The notes under the pieces were generated by a model, which was given only the letters and a program-made list of their open reading frames with translations, made no database searches and had not been told where the DNA came from. The translations under genes and the position numbers were made by a program. From the NCBI GenBank assembly GCA_021396245.1, contig WNYE01000008.1:248001-312000 (forward strand): a stretch of 64,000 nt of DNA, written 5' to 3'. The stretch comes from Sporothrix humicola (Eukaryota > Ascomycota > Sordariomycetes > Ophiostomatales > Ophiostomataceae). Shown here piece after piece: positions 10,996 through 21,809 of this stretch (within the stretch, counting starts at the first letter, position 1; each line of letters starts with the position of its first letter).

Positions 10996-13900
10996 ATGCC
11001 GACCAGTCACGTGTTGCCGGAGTCGGCCGAGCTTCTGCAGGACATTGCAGATGCTATCTGGAAGGCGAAGAAGGTCCTCGTGGTGACCGGTGCCGGTATC
11101 AGCACCAACTCGGGCATTCCGGTAGGTTTCTCATTTTTAAACACGTTTACCCCTTTATGTTATGGGCGTATACTGACCATCGCGTTCCTAGGATTTCCGG
11201 TCCAAAAATGGACTCTACTCGCTGATCCAGGCCCAGTTCGACGCAGCTTCCAAGGAATACGTTGAGCCTGGAAGCGAAGAAAACGAGACCGACGAAGCCG
11301 AACCCACCTCGAAACGACAGAAACTCTCTGAACGGAAGGGCGATCAAGTGAAGACCGAAGGAATTACATCTACAGATACCCCAGACGCGTCTGCACCAAA
11401 AAAACGGCGCGGTCGGTCGCGTGGTAGACGGAGCTATTATGCCCTCGAGCCTGAGGAAGAGGCTGCCGCCTCGGCGTCCCAGGATACGGCCGACGGCGAG
11501 GAGGACTCCATTGTGGTTCAGCTGCCGGCTCTTGACCCTAAGAAGTTTGCACAGTCGCTGATGACACCGCAAAGAAGAGGCCGCTCTCGTCTTGGAGCTG
11601 TTGGCGACTCTATTGAGTGCCTTGGGTCTCTGCCGGCGAGCTCCTCGCCGCTTTCTTCCCCGCCATCTGTTCTTTTTGACCCCTCTGAAGACTTCCGCTC
11701 TCGCTTGGCAGGCTCTTCATGCAGCAACTCGTCCATGCCAGCCTCCAGCTGTTCCTCGGACGCAGAGTCGGACTCCGAGGAGGCACCCAGCTCTTCGCAG
11801 CCAACCTTGTCGAGCCAGTCATCCTTTGCGAGCAACAAAAGCACCTTGCCCGTTATGAAGGGCCGCGACCTCTTTGACGCTTCCATCTGGGCCGACCCGG
11901 TCAAGACGTCTGTCTTTTATACCTTTGCCACGACTCTGCGGCAAAAGGTCCGGGAGGTTGTTCCAACCAGAAGCCACGAGTTCATCTCTCACTTACGCGA
12001 CACCAACAAACTCGTTCGCTGCTACACCCAGAACATTGACGAGATTGAGGAGAAGGTAGGCCTATCGACGAGTCTTGGTTTGGGTCCGGGCAAGAAAGGC
12101 CGCTTTTCGACGCGTTCTGCACGTGCTTCGACTGGATCTGTCATTGCCGGCAAGGACGAGAGCTCTCAAGAATCTCAGACAGAAGGGGCCTCCCAAGAGT
12201 CCCACGAGCCGTCAAGTTCGCAAGAATCTCAAGCTTCTGAAGATCCGGCCGCATCTCAATCGCAGACCGACACGAAGAATCCCGCCAAAAACCGTGACCC
12301 TTGCTTCCGTGGTGTCGAATGCGTCTTTCTCCATGGCTCTCTCCGGCTCTTGCGCTGTTTCCGCTGTGGACAGACAACTCCCTGGGACGAGGCAGGCCGG
12401 GAACTTGAGACCATGTCCGGCCGCCAACCTAGCTGTCCACGGTGCGCAGGTGCTACAGCAGCACGTGAGGGCCGCGGCAAGCGTGCCCTGGCTGTCGGTA
12501 AACTACGCCCGGATATCGTCCTGTACGGCGAGGAGCATCCCAACGCACACCTCATTTCGCCCATTGTCCAGCACGATATTTCTTTGACGCCCGATATGCT
12601 CCTTATTCTCGGCACCAGTCTCAAGGTTCACGGCCTGAAGGTGCTCGTCCGTGAATTTGCCAAGGCCGTTCACAGCCGCGGCGGCAAGGTGGTTTTTGTC
12701 AATTTCACTAAGCCACCAGAGAGTGTCTGGTCCGACGTGATCGACTACTGGGTGCAGTGGGACTGCGACACTTGGGTAGAGGATCTCAAGCAGAAGAAGC
12801 CTATCATGTGGCTGCCGCCTGGCTCGGTCATCGAAGAGCCCAAGAAGAAGCGGAAGAGCATATCAGCAGGTGCCACAAAGGGCAAGAGGAACAGTGAAGG
12901 GGCCAAGGCGGACGAATCGACGGACACAGCCACTTCACCGGATGAGCAATCCAAGACCGAAGGAAGTGACGGACCAGACGGCCAGAAAGAGAAGAAGAAG
13001 AGGGGACGGAAACCAAAGGAGAAGAAGGAGAACGAAGAGAAGAAGGACGGCACCGAAAAGAAGCCAGAGTCGGAGGATATACTACCGACGGAAGCTGCAC
13101 CGCAGCCAGAGACTGAAAAAGAAAAGGAGCCACAGCAACCAGAGGCAACCCCCGAAACCACAGCAAAAAAGCAGCCCCGCAAGCGGCGCTCCACCAAGGG
13201 CGACGTCAAATATCCTGCCGCTACGCGTGACGACCAGACCAACGCGGCCATTACAACATGGAAGATTGTGCAGACGCTCGCCAGCATATCCGGCCGCACG
13301 GAAGAGGGATTACCTGCCAAACCAGCTCGCGCGGCACCTGCAAAGCGGAAGCCGAGACAGAGACACTCGGCACCAGGCGAGCTGGAGATCATTCTTTCTG
13401 CCCCGCCCCCCTCACAAACGCCACTTCCGCCTGCCACGGTACAGGCTGAGCCTAAACCGATCACATCAACAGCCCCTCTTTCGGATATCACGAACATTCT
13501 GCCCAACTTAGCACCGCGGTCTCTGGCAGGTCCTGATAAGTACTCGATCCTGTCAGCAGTCAAGAAGAACCCACGTCGAAGACAGTCCAAGAAGTTCTTC
13601 GAAGGTGGCGGAGCTCCCGGGATTCCTCTGATGACCGAGCTGCAAACGGCGACACCCAAGCAAAAACAACAGCAGCAAGACCAAGAACAGAAGCAGCAGC
13701 AGCGCAAGCAAGCCAAGGCGAAAGGGCGATCCAAGTCAATGGGAGCTCCGCCAGCTTTATCCCCTGTTGATCCACAGACGACTCCAGGCCCCATTGCAAA
13801 GCTTCAGGACTCGGCGTGGTCGGATACCGATCGACTCGCCAAACAGCTTTTGATGGACCTTGGCGGCTCGCCTATGCCTCCGTCTACGAACTCCGCACCG

Positions 13901-14281
13901 AAAGAACCTGCAACATTAGCTGCACCACCAGCACTGTCGACACCGACGGCACCAGCAGTTCGTTCCGGCCTCTCCAAAATAGCGCCCAGGAACTTTTATG
14001 GAACTCTGCCGCCGCCACCTCGACTGGCACCTCATGCACCATCGCCCGCGACTCGACTACCTTCAAGTTCGACGGTGCTTCCTCCTATCCGAAAGATGTT
14101 CCCAGAGCTGCAACCAACATGGCCGCCCGAGAACACGTTCGTCTTCCAGGACCCGCTCGGTGGCCACTACGAATACCCGCCGCAACGGCCACAACATGAG
14201 TGGAGCTGCTCCGACCAGCTAGTGCGGGAGGCCGACGAGCACTTGAAGACAAGTGTGGATATGCATAGACAACGGCAGTAG
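10996..14281 (+). CDS. Sirtuin NAD+-dependent histone deacetylase, Hst3/Hst4-like
   Basis: Two exons (10996-11121 and 11192-14281) encode 1,071 residues. The intron has GTAGGT donor and CTAG acceptor, and splicing restores GIP-DFRSKNG. Sirtuin signatures are TGAGIS at 31-36, TQNID at 321-325 and catalytic His423 in FLHGSL. Zinc ligands are Cys431/Cys434 and Cys457/Cys460, followed by RPDIVLYGE and LILGTSLKVHG. Hst3/Hst4 enzymes remove histone H3 Lys56 acetylation and support genome stability, which suits a nuclear role here. An SV40-like basic signal PKKKRK lies at 592-597. The family's insertion between the NAD motif and the TQNID segment is long and Ser/acidic-rich (roughly 70-270). The C-terminal 450 residues are disordered and Lys/Glu/Pro/Gln-rich, making the protein much larger than the yeast homologues. 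H3K56 specificity is inferred from family resemblance. Confidence 0.88.
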
Positions 14282-14705
14282 CTGGGCTTGCAACATAACA
14301 ACATCTTTTTGGGTGGGGCTTTAGACGGTTGTCTTTATATGGGATCATTTTGGCGGCTTTCTTTTTTCTCTGTGTTCTAAATACCCCTTCTGGCACTTTA
14401 TTCTTGTACTCTTATTTTTATGTATATATGCCTCTATTTGGCAACACACTCTTGGATTTGAATGAAGGAATACCATTCACACCAAAGTCAACAATGCTAG
14501 CAGAAACGCCAGTCGAAGTGACACTAACATCTTTAAAGTCCGTTGTTGAGAGCGGCCTGGGGGTCCACATTGCGGGCTCCACCGCCCTTTTAGCGGACTC
14601 GGCAGTCCAGCACACTTGTTTGCGATGTTTTTTAACGTCATTCACCTTTGGCTAAGAAACGAAAAGCAACTTTGTTGTTTAGTCACCTACCCCCATACAT
14701 CCACA
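14282..14705. other. Short intergenic region between sirtuin and nucleotidase genes
   Basis: Tandem plus-strand genes are separated by 424 bases. A T-rich segment with TATATA near 14422 may serve the 3' end of the first or the promoter of the second. A 108-codon frame covering most of the gap has no recognisable features. Confidence 0.4.
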
Positions 14706-15878
14706 ATGGACAGCTCATATCGGCGTGAGCTCGATGTGGCCATCCGCGCCGTCGAGCAGGCAGCGCGCGTCAGCCAAGCCGTTCTCCCAGACACAGACAA
14801 GGGCGCGGTCGAGAAGGAGGACAACCTGGGCCCCGTCACGATCGGCGATTTTGCCATCCAGGCCCTGCTGACGGCGACACTTCATGCGGCCTTTCCAGAC
14901 GACACATTCGTCGGCGAAGAGGATGCCAGCGCACTGAGAGCAGACCCGGTTCTGTGTGAGCGGGTCTGGACGACACTGCAAAAGACGGTAGATATGTCGG
15001 CCAACCCGAACACCGGCGCACAATGTGCCCTCCCCACAAGCCAGGCCGACATGTGCGAGACAATCGACCGGTGCCAGAATGCGCCAGGCCCCGGCCGTGT
15101 GTGGGTGTTTGACCCGATTGACGGCACCAAGACGTTTTTGCGGCGCGAAATGTACGCGATCAACGTGGCCCTACTTGTCGACGGTCATCAGACAGTCTCC
15201 GTGGTGGGCTGCCCGCTGCTGTCTCCCGAAGCAGAGACCGGCGACGACGCAGCAACTATCCAGAACGACTCGATCGATCCTACAGGGCGGGGCAGTCTAT
15301 TGTTCGCTGTCAAGGGCCACGGTGCCTATGTGCGGCCAATGTTTGTTGGAGGATCACAAAAGAGTGCAAGTGGAGTGCCCACAGTGGCATCAACGGCCGA
15401 TGCGAGACGTCTGCCGAGATATGCTGCATCGGCGGCCGAAACAGGAGAGAAACAACAAAAAGCACAGACTCTCCGACCAGTCACCTGCTATTTCCTCCAA
15501 GAATCGGCACTTGACGACGTCCACCGCGCCGTTGCAGCGCAACTCGGCGTTCCCTTTCCCGGCAGCGACTTGCTAGGATGGGTGCCCCGGTGGTCGGCAC
15601 TGGCCACAGGACGCGCCAACACGACCGTCTGGGTCTACCATCGCCGCAACCGCCACGCCAAGATCTGGGACCACGCGGGCGCCATGCTCTTGTTTGAAGA
15701 GGTCGGCGGCAAAATCACAGACGTGGACGGCAAGCCACTCGACATGCTGGCCGGCCGGATCTTGAGCAACAACTTTGGCTTTGTGGCGGCGCCGGCCGAT
15801 TCGCACGCAACGGTCCTCAAAGCGGTGCATGACGTGCTGCGCGCACAAGGGCGGGCCGATTTGTTGGGGGCCAATTGA
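14706..15878 (+). CDS. 3'(2'),5'-bisphosphate nucleotidase (Met22/Hal2-like)
   Basis: A 390-residue single-exon enzyme of the inositol monophosphatase/FIG superfamily. It hydrolyses 3'-phosphoadenosine 5'-phosphate (PAP) to AMP and Pi, clearing the by-product of sulfate assimilation; yeast Hal2 is a lithium- and sodium-sensitive salt-tolerance factor. Metal-binding motifs are visible: GEED after FPDDTFV near residue 75, DPIDGTKTF at 136-144, and KIWDHAGAM with the following EEVGGKITD near 320-340. These match the conserved metal ligands of the fold. The ATG at 14706 gives an N terminus typical of the family (YRRELDVAIRAVEQAA); the open frame upstream has no ATG giving a better start. Likely cytosolic. 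Confidence 0.92.
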   Translation: MDSSYRRELDVAIRAVEQAARVSQAVLPDTDKGAVEKEDNLGPVTIGDFAIQALLTATLHAAFPDDTFVGEEDASALRADPVLCERVWTTLQKTVDMSANPNTGAQCALPTSQADMCETIDRCQNAPGPGRVWVFDPIDGTKTFLRREMYAINVALLVDGHQTVSVVGCPLLSPEAETGDDAATIQNDSIDPTGRGSLLFAVKGHGAYVRPMFVGGSQKSASGVPTVASTADARRLPRYAASAAETGEKQQKAQTLRPVTCYFLQESALDDVHRAVAAQLGVPFPGSDLLGWVPRWSALATGRANTTVWVYHRRNRHAKIWDHAGAMLLFEEVGGKITDVDGKPLDMLAGRILSNNFGFVAAPADSHATVLKAVHDVLRAQGRADLLGAN

Positions 15879-17367
15879 TTTTCGACAGAAAGTGCGGCAT
15901 GCACATACACACACGGCGTTAGAGAGCAAAGGCCAGGGTTGCAGTGGCAGAAGACGGCATGACGAACAGCGAGTTTCGGCCGAGCCAGTGTTTTTGCGTG
16001 TGCTTTTTCTTGGGTCTTTAACGACGACAATGCAGCGAAGAATCAGAATAAATCAAATATTCCCCGCATTGTTTTCTTTTCGGCAGAGCTGCCCCGAGAT
16101 ACATTGATCGCCAGTGCGTGTGTTGAGAGATGGCACGTCGTATAAAGAGTCGTAAGTGGCGCAAGTCCTGAAAAGGGGACAAGAAAGGATGAAAGAGAGA
16201 AACGCGGCTGGTGGAGGGCCAGTCGGCAAAAGTGGAAGTTTCTTCCCCCTTCCCATCGAAGTCTGGGCAGGGCCAGGGACAGGACATTGAGAAGGAAAGA
16301 ACGAATTGACCACAAAGAGTGAATATCGGCGGAAAATACCTTTGATTCCCGGGCCGGAATGCCTCATATGGCAATATCGGGCAAATCCATATACAGTGGG
16401 GATTGACGACGCAAAGACGGCAATGGAGGAAGGAGCATCTTCTGGCCCAAATAGGAAGTCGGAAAGACGACGAAGATGGGAAGCAGCAACTGTCCAGGGA
16501 CTTGGCCTGAAAACCAAGAAATAATTGAGTCAAAACGATGAGCAGAATAGCATACTCATCTGTACGGAGGTGCCATTGGCTTTTATTATTTGACACACTC
16601 AAAATACTCAAAACACTCAATCTCAAAACACCTTCCTCCTCGTTTATCTTTGACTCTATTTTTTTATCCCCTTCTACACATCTCACATTGTATATCTCAT
16701 ATCACACAACCCACAACCCACTATCTCATCGCGTCCTTTTCTGCTTTACCGTGCCGTCCCCGCAAAATACACCACGGCCTGGCTAGGCATCTGGTCGATC
16801 AATGTGCCAATTGGTGGCGATGGATAGGGTGAAGATGAGGCAAAAGAGAGAAAGAGAAGAAGACAGGGAACGGAAGGAGCCAAGATCTGTGGCCGGGGTC
16901 GGCACCTTCCTCCTATGAAAGGGAGATTGTGAAATATTGAAATGTGCTCTGTTATGTGGAGAGAGGGCAAGAGCGAGCGCTTGGTATTACACGATGGAAA
17001 CCACATGACGGCTGTTCTGCGGTTTCCTCGTCTCGCTGCGTTGTTGCGTCGCGGCTTCCCTCTTGGTTTTGGCCATGGCTTTTGTTTACCATGTCCCGTT
17101 GTGGACCTCGTAGTAACTATCGTATAAAAGGCAGGAGGCACGTCGCGCAGCATCTGCACAGGGCAATCTTGCAGAAGAGAAGAAAAAGAGGGAAGAGGAT
17201 AGTCGTCGAAGACATCAAGTCGGTGCCATCTAGTCGTCCGCTGTTCAACAACATCGCCATTCTTTTCATTTTGGATGCACTTTCTTTTGTCTATTATTTC
17301 ATAATTTTAGTTACAGGCATCCTTTTCGGCTTTCAAGTTTACGATTTTCGCCATCACTACGACTACA
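15879..17367. other. Intergenic / promoter of the GH3 gene
   Basis: About 1.5 kb without a supported gene. Overlapping open frames of 150-220 codons on the minus strand at 16.0-16.7 kb show no domain and inconsistent composition. The last 250 bases form the leader of the beta-glucosidase transcript, downstream of a good TATA element at 17123. Confidence 0.5.
17123..17130 (+). promoter_or_regulatory. Candidate TATA box of the GH3 beta-glucosidase gene
   Basis: TATAAAAG lies 245 bases upstream of the start codon. The consensus match is strong. Transcription start is not known from sequence. Confidence 0.5.
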
Positions 17368-19560
17368 ATGTCGGCACTTCTCCGTGCCACGCTGCTTCTT
17401 GCAGCGGCGGCCATGGTCACACCGTCCCATGCGGAGATCATGGCGGGCGGCGGCGTGGACTGGGACGCTGCATACACCAAGGCCACAGCAGCTGTCGCAA
17501 AGCTCTCGCAGCAGGACAAGGTCAATATCGTTTCGGGTGTCGGCTGGAACAAGGGCCCCTGCGTCGGCAACACGTCGCCCATCAGCTCCATCAACTACCC
17601 GCAGCTGTGTCTACAGGACGGTCCTCTCGGTATCCGCTACGGCACCAGTGTTACGGCCTTCACACCGGGCATCCAAGCAGCGTCGACATGGGACCGTGCT
17701 CTCATGAGCCAGCGTGGCCAGTTCATGGGCGAAGAGGCCAAGGGATGTGGCGTGCACGTGCTGCTGGGCCCTGTCGGTGGCCCGCTGGGCAAGCATGCCA
17801 ACGGCGGCCGCAACTGGGAAGGCTTTGGGCCGGATCCCTACCTGACGGGCGTGGCCATGGCCGAGACGATTCAAGGCATGCAAAACGCCGGTGTCCAGGC
17901 GTGCGCCAAGCACTTTATCCTCAACGAGCAGGAACTTAACCGGGAGACCATGAGCTCGACTGTCGACGATCGCACCATGCACGAGCTGTACCTGTGGCCG
18001 TTTGCCGATGCCGTGCACGCTGGTGTTGCGTCGGTCATGTGTTCGTACAACAAGGTCAACGGCACGTGGGCGTGCGAGAACAAGAACATCCTGAACAACT
18101 TGCTCAAGGACGAGCTCGGCTTCCGGGGCTATGTGATGAGCGACTGGAACGCACAGCACACAACGGGCGCAGCAACGAGCGGCATGGACATGACAATGCC
18201 CGGCAGCGACTACAACGGCAAGACGATCCTCTGGGGCCCGCAGCTGACGAGCGCAGTCAACAACGGCCAGGTGGCCAAGGCCCGTCTGGACGACATGGTG
18301 ACACGCATCCTGGCAGCATGGTACCTCGTGGGACAGGACAAGGGCTACCCGGGGATCAACATCAAGGCGTCTGTCCAGTCGACACACAAGGACAATGTGC
18401 GGGCTGTGGCACGCGACGGTATCGTGCTGCTGCAGAACGAGGGCAATATCTTGCCGCTCAGCAAGCCCAAGAAGCTGGCCGTCGTGGGCTCGGCCGCCGT
18501 CGTCAATCCGCAGGGCATGAACGCGTGTGTGGATCACGGGTGCAACACGGGCGCGCTCGGCATGGGCTGGGGCTCTGGTACTGCCAGCTACCCCTACTTT
18601 GTGGCGCCATACGACGCCCTCAAGACACGCGCGGCCGCCGATGGAACACAGATCTCGCTGTCGAGCACTGACGCCACCAACTCGGTCGCAAGCACAGTGC
18701 AGGGCGCCGACGCAGCCATTGTCTTTATCACAGCAGACGCGGGCGAGGGCTACATCACCGTCGAAAAAGTTGCCGGCGACCGCAACGATCTGGACCCCTG
18801 GCACAACGGCAACGCGCTCGTCCAGGCCGTCGCAGCCGCCAACCCCAACACGATTGTTGTCGTGCACAGCGTTGGCCCGATCCTGCTCGAGTCGATCCTC
18901 AAGAACACGGGCGTCAAGGCTGTCGTGTGGGCCGGTCTTCCTAGCCAGGAGAGCGGCAACGCGCTAGTCGACGTGTTGTACGGCCTGGTCTCGCCGTCGG
19001 GCAAGCTGCCGTACACGATTGCCAAGGCCGACGGCGACTACGGCACTACCGTGTCGCGCGGCGACGACAACTTTGCCGAGGGCCTGTACATTGACTACCG
19101 CCACTTTGACCAGAAGAACATTGAGCCGCGCTTCCCCTTTGGCTTTGGCCTGTCCTACACCAACTTCACGTACGGCGACATTAAGGTCACGTCGACTGCC
19201 AAGTCTGGCGCGGCATCCGGAGCCGTCGGCCCTGGCGGCAAGGCTGATCTGTTTGAAAACGTGGCCACTGTCTCCATCAGCGTGACCAACAGCGGCAGTG
19301 TCGCTGGTGCCGAGGTTCCTCAGCTGTACTTGACCCTGCCCACCGGTTCTCCGGGTGCACCACCGCACCAGCTGCGCGGTTTCGACAAGCTCAAGCTGGA
19401 GCCCGGTAAGGCGGGCACGGTGACGTTCAACTTGCGGCGCAAGGATCTCAGCTACTGGGACGCGTCCAAGGGCTGGGTCGTGCCGAGCGGGACATTTACA
19501 GTCAATGTCGGCGCGAGCAGCCGCGATCTTCGTCTGAAGGGCACCTTTGATGTGGCGTGA
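17368..19560 (+). CDS. Secreted GH3 beta-glucosidase
   Basis: A 730-residue single-exon glycoside hydrolase family 3 enzyme that releases terminal beta-linked glucose from cellobiose and oligoglucans. A signal peptide ends near residue 22 (SHA). Family motifs in order are LQDGPLGIRYG near 90, GRNWEGFGPDPYLTG near 150, KHFILNEQE near 185, and GYVMSDWNAQ, where Asp259 is the expected nucleophile. The alpha/beta sandwich domain and then a C-terminal fibronectin-III-like domain (about 655-725, ending in RDLRLKGTF) complete the standard architecture. The length and the SIN-YPQLCLQDGP layout match secreted Cel3A/Bgl1-type enzymes. Third codon positions are almost all G or C, which suggests high expression. 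The TATA box is at 17123 and an AATAAA-like signal lies just after the stop. Confidence 0.94.
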   Translation: MSALLRATLLLAAAAMVTPSHAEIMAGGGVDWDAAYTKATAAVAKLSQQDKVNIVSGVGWNKGPCVGNTSPISSINYPQLCLQDGPLGIRYGTSVTAFTPGIQAASTWDRALMSQRGQFMGEEAKGCGVHVLLGPVGGPLGKHANGGRNWEGFGPDPYLTGVAMAETIQGMQNAGVQACAKHFILNEQELNRETMSSTVDDRTMHELYLWPFADAVHAGVASVMCSYNKVNGTWACENKNILNNLLKDELGFRGYVMSDWNAQHTTGAATSGMDMTMPGSDYNGKTILWGPQLTSAVNNGQVAKARLDDMVTRILAAWYLVGQDKGYPGINIKASVQSTHKDNVRAVARDGIVLLQNEGNILPLSKPKKLAVVGSAAVVNPQGMNACVDHGCNTGALGMGWGSGTASYPYFVAPYDALKTRAAADGTQISLSSTDATNSVASTVQGADAAIVFITADAGEGYITVEKVAGDRNDLDPWHNGNALVQAVAAANPNTIVVVHSVGPILLESILKNTGVKAVVWAGLPSQESGNALVDVLYGLVSPSGKLPYTIAKADGDYGTTVSRGDDNFAEGLYIDYRHFDQKNIEPRFPFGFGLSYTNFTYGDIKVTSTAKSGAASGAVGPGGKADLFENVATVSISVTNSGSVAGAEVPQLYLTLPTGSPGAPPHQLRGFDKLKLEPGKAGTVTFNLRRKDLSYWDASKGWVVPSGTFTVNVGASSRDLRLKGTFDVA

Positions 19561-19824
19561 GTGGTTGTTGTTGACTCTGTATATAAATAAAAAAGTTGTA
19601 TGAAAATAGGATAAAACAAACCTTAGATTGTTTGTGTATTGGGCAGAATGAATTGCTATTTTGAATGATCGCGTTTTGGGATAAACTTAGAAGTTGCACG
19701 GTGTGTTTAGTAACTTTGTGCGTGCTAATTGTAATATGACATCACAAATGCGTTGTACTAAAAGGCACTCTAGGCAAACATCCATTCACACTTTCTCATC
19801 AATACTTAAACAACAAAACACAAC

Positions 19825-19845
19825 GATGAACGACTATGGCCAATG
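19825..19845 (+). promoter_or_regulatory. Upstream ORF overlapping the METTL16-like start codon
   Basis: The ATG at 19825 opens a six-codon frame (MNDYGQ) that stops at 19845, ten bases into the main coding frame that starts at 19836. Ribosomes using the first ATG would miss the main start, so this arrangement usually lowers translation. It applies only if the transcript begins upstream of 19825. Confidence 0.4.
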
Positions 19846-21338
19846 ACAATAGCAATGGCGGCAGGGACGCCAGCACAGACACTGCGCCGACTCCGGCGTC
19901 GACCAGCAGTCTCTATGTCGTCGACGACAGGATGACAGATGGCGAAACAGCGCATCGACCAGACTCTTACTATCGCAATCTCTACAAGGACCGTCTTGAT
20001 TTCCGCGCTCTCGCCCGCGATGATCCAGACCTCAAAGCTGTCCTCCACAATGGTCAGCTTGACTTTCGGGACCCGGCCGCTGTCCGCCAGCTGACAATCA
20101 CGCTGCTGCGGCGCGACTTTGGCCTCAAAATGGAGCTGCCACACGACCGGCTCTGTCCACCAGTTCCGAATCGTCTGCAATATGTCCTGTGGATCAAGTC
20201 GCTCATCGAGGAAGACGAGGACACCAAGGACAGTGAAGCTGTCGGTCTCGACATTGGCACCGGCGCCAGCTGTATCTATCCACTGCTGGCATGCGCACAA
20301 CGCCCAAAATGGCGATTTTTCGCGACAGACATTGACGCCGAGAGCCTGCTGTCTGCACGGGCGAATGTCGCGCGAAACGGCTTCGAGGACCGTATAAGAG
20401 TGGTTGCACGGTCTCTAGATGACACTCTTGTGTATACAGGCGAGGATGCCTCTTCTACGATCGACTTTACAATGTGCAACCCGCCATTTTATGCTTCTTC
20501 GGAGGAAATGGCCGCATCGGCCGCCGCCAAGAAACAGCCGCCGCACTCGGCCTGCACCGGCGCACCCGTCGAGATGGTCTACGCGGGAAGTGAAAAGGAC
20601 AAGGAAGACAGCATCGGCGGCGAGATTGCTTTTGTCGGCAGGATCTTGGAAGAATCATCGGTCCTCAAGAATCGAGTCCGCTGGTACACGGCCATGCTCG
20701 GCAAGCTCGCTAGTCTCAACGCCCTCGTCGCCCAACTCCGAGCCCGCGACATCGACAACTATGCCGTTGCCGCTTTTGTTACCGGAACAGGCACCAAGAC
20801 GCGCCGCTGGGCGCTGGGATGGAGCCATGGCGCAAGACGGCCGACCGTGGCTGCTGCTCGCGGAGGAAGTGATACCTCTGGACTCGAGTCCTATCGGCAC
20901 CTGCTGCCGCCTATTACAGAAGTAGATGTGCTGAGCATCAAAAGGGATGGCACGACGACAACAGATCTTTCTTCAGCCATCGATAGACTCATGAATGGCC
21001 TAGCACTCGCCTCGTGGGATTGGGACGAAAAGACGCTGAAAGGTGTTGGCCGAGCTCGTGAAAACGTCTGGGGCCGTGCTTGGAGGAGAAAGAAACAGCG
21101 TGAAGAGAAGATGGCAGCTGAAGCAGGCCAACCAAAAGCTGAAAATTCAAGTGACCCAGCCACGGCACCTCTTGGACCAGACGAAGAACCTACATTTGGC
21201 TTTGTGATGACGATTCGTGTTGGCGTGACCGAGACGGTTGTCCACTGTCGCTGGTTAGAAGGCCACAACGAAGCCATTTACCAAAGTTTCTGTGGGTTTC
21301 TCAAGGACAAGGTGAAAGAGAAAGTGTCTCCAAATTAA
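19836..21338 (+). CDS. METTL16-type RNA N6-adenosine methyltransferase
   Basis: A 500-residue single-exon protein with a SAM-dependent methyltransferase fold. The cofactor-binding motif GLDIGTGASCIYPLL is near residues 135-150, and ATDIDAESLLSARANV follows. The catalytic NPPF motif, in CNPPFYASSEEM, has Asn215 at its start. This NPPF signature and layout match METTL16 and bacterial RlmF (the former DUF890). Eukaryotic members methylate U6 snRNA at the ACAGA box and hence act on splicing. The N-terminal 40 residues are Ser/Thr-rich and the C-terminal part (about 400-450) is Lys/Glu-rich. There is no signal peptide. Nuclear U6 methylation is inferred from the family. The tandem upstream neighbour (beta-glucosidase) is functionally unrelated. 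Confidence 0.88.
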   Translation: MANDNSNGGRDASTDTAPTPASTSSLYVVDDRMTDGETAHRPDSYYRNLYKDRLDFRALARDDPDLKAVLHNGQLDFRDPAAVRQLTITLLRRDFGLKMELPHDRLCPPVPNRLQYVLWIKSLIEEDEDTKDSEAVGLDIGTGASCIYPLLACAQRPKWRFFATDIDAESLLSARANVARNGFEDRIRVVARSLDDTLVYTGEDASSTIDFTMCNPPFYASSEEMAASAAAKKQPPHSACTGAPVEMVYAGSEKDKEDSIGGEIAFVGRILEESSVLKNRVRWYTAMLGKLASLNALVAQLRARDIDNYAVAAFVTGTGTKTRRWALGWSHGARRPTVAAARGGSDTSGLESYRHLLPPITEVDVLSIKRDGTTTTDLSSAIDRLMNGLALASWDWDEKTLKGVGRARENVWGRAWRRKKQREEKMAAEAGQPKAENSSDPATAPLGPDEEPTFGFVMTIRVGVTETVVHCRWLEGHNEAIYQSFCGFLKDKVKEKVSPN

Positions 21339-21809
21339 TACAAAAGCAAATGACAGAAAGCGTCAGGAAGAAGGAGTGTCTTGGACTGTCCTGATGGCCA
21401 TCCTGCTATCATCTGTCACTGATTGTCTTTATATATTTATACCCCGTGAACCAGATATAACTTATTTAAATATGCCACCCACATCGAAAATTATAGGACT
21501 AAAAACTAATAAACCTTGATGAGAAAGTAACAAATAAATAAAATGCATAGGCATACGAGATATGTTGAGTTTAAGAAGATTACAGTGCGAGAGTGCGAAT
21601 TAAGCAGGACCCACTGTATCGCTGAACGGGCAAAAATCTCCGAGCTGCCTGTACGTCAGAGCTCTTAGCGATCTATTGACATTTTTTTAGGCAAGCTCTT
21701 CCTTTCTCTAAACAACAATCACCACCACAACTCCACGACACTGTTGCGACGACCTTTTCTCCCTCAGCCCACCTTCTTTCCGATACCCAGAACCTCTTAT
21801 ATACCTACA
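21339..21809. other. Short intergenic region
   Basis: A 471-base gap between tandem genes. AT-rich sequence with AATAAA-like motifs near 21,530-21,545 likely ends the upstream transcript, and a CA/CT-rich stretch from 21,700 leads into the XAP5 gene. No gene seen. Confidence 0.4.

Noticed and set aside
12745..13794. 349-codon minus-strand frame opposite the sirtuin tail
   Set aside because: Composition mirrors the Lys/Glu-rich sense sequence (Phe/Ser/Leu-rich); no independent support.
17611..18867. 418-codon minus-strand frame inside the GH3 gene
   Set aside because: Antisense shadow of strongly GC3-biased coding sequence; no domain and no start context.
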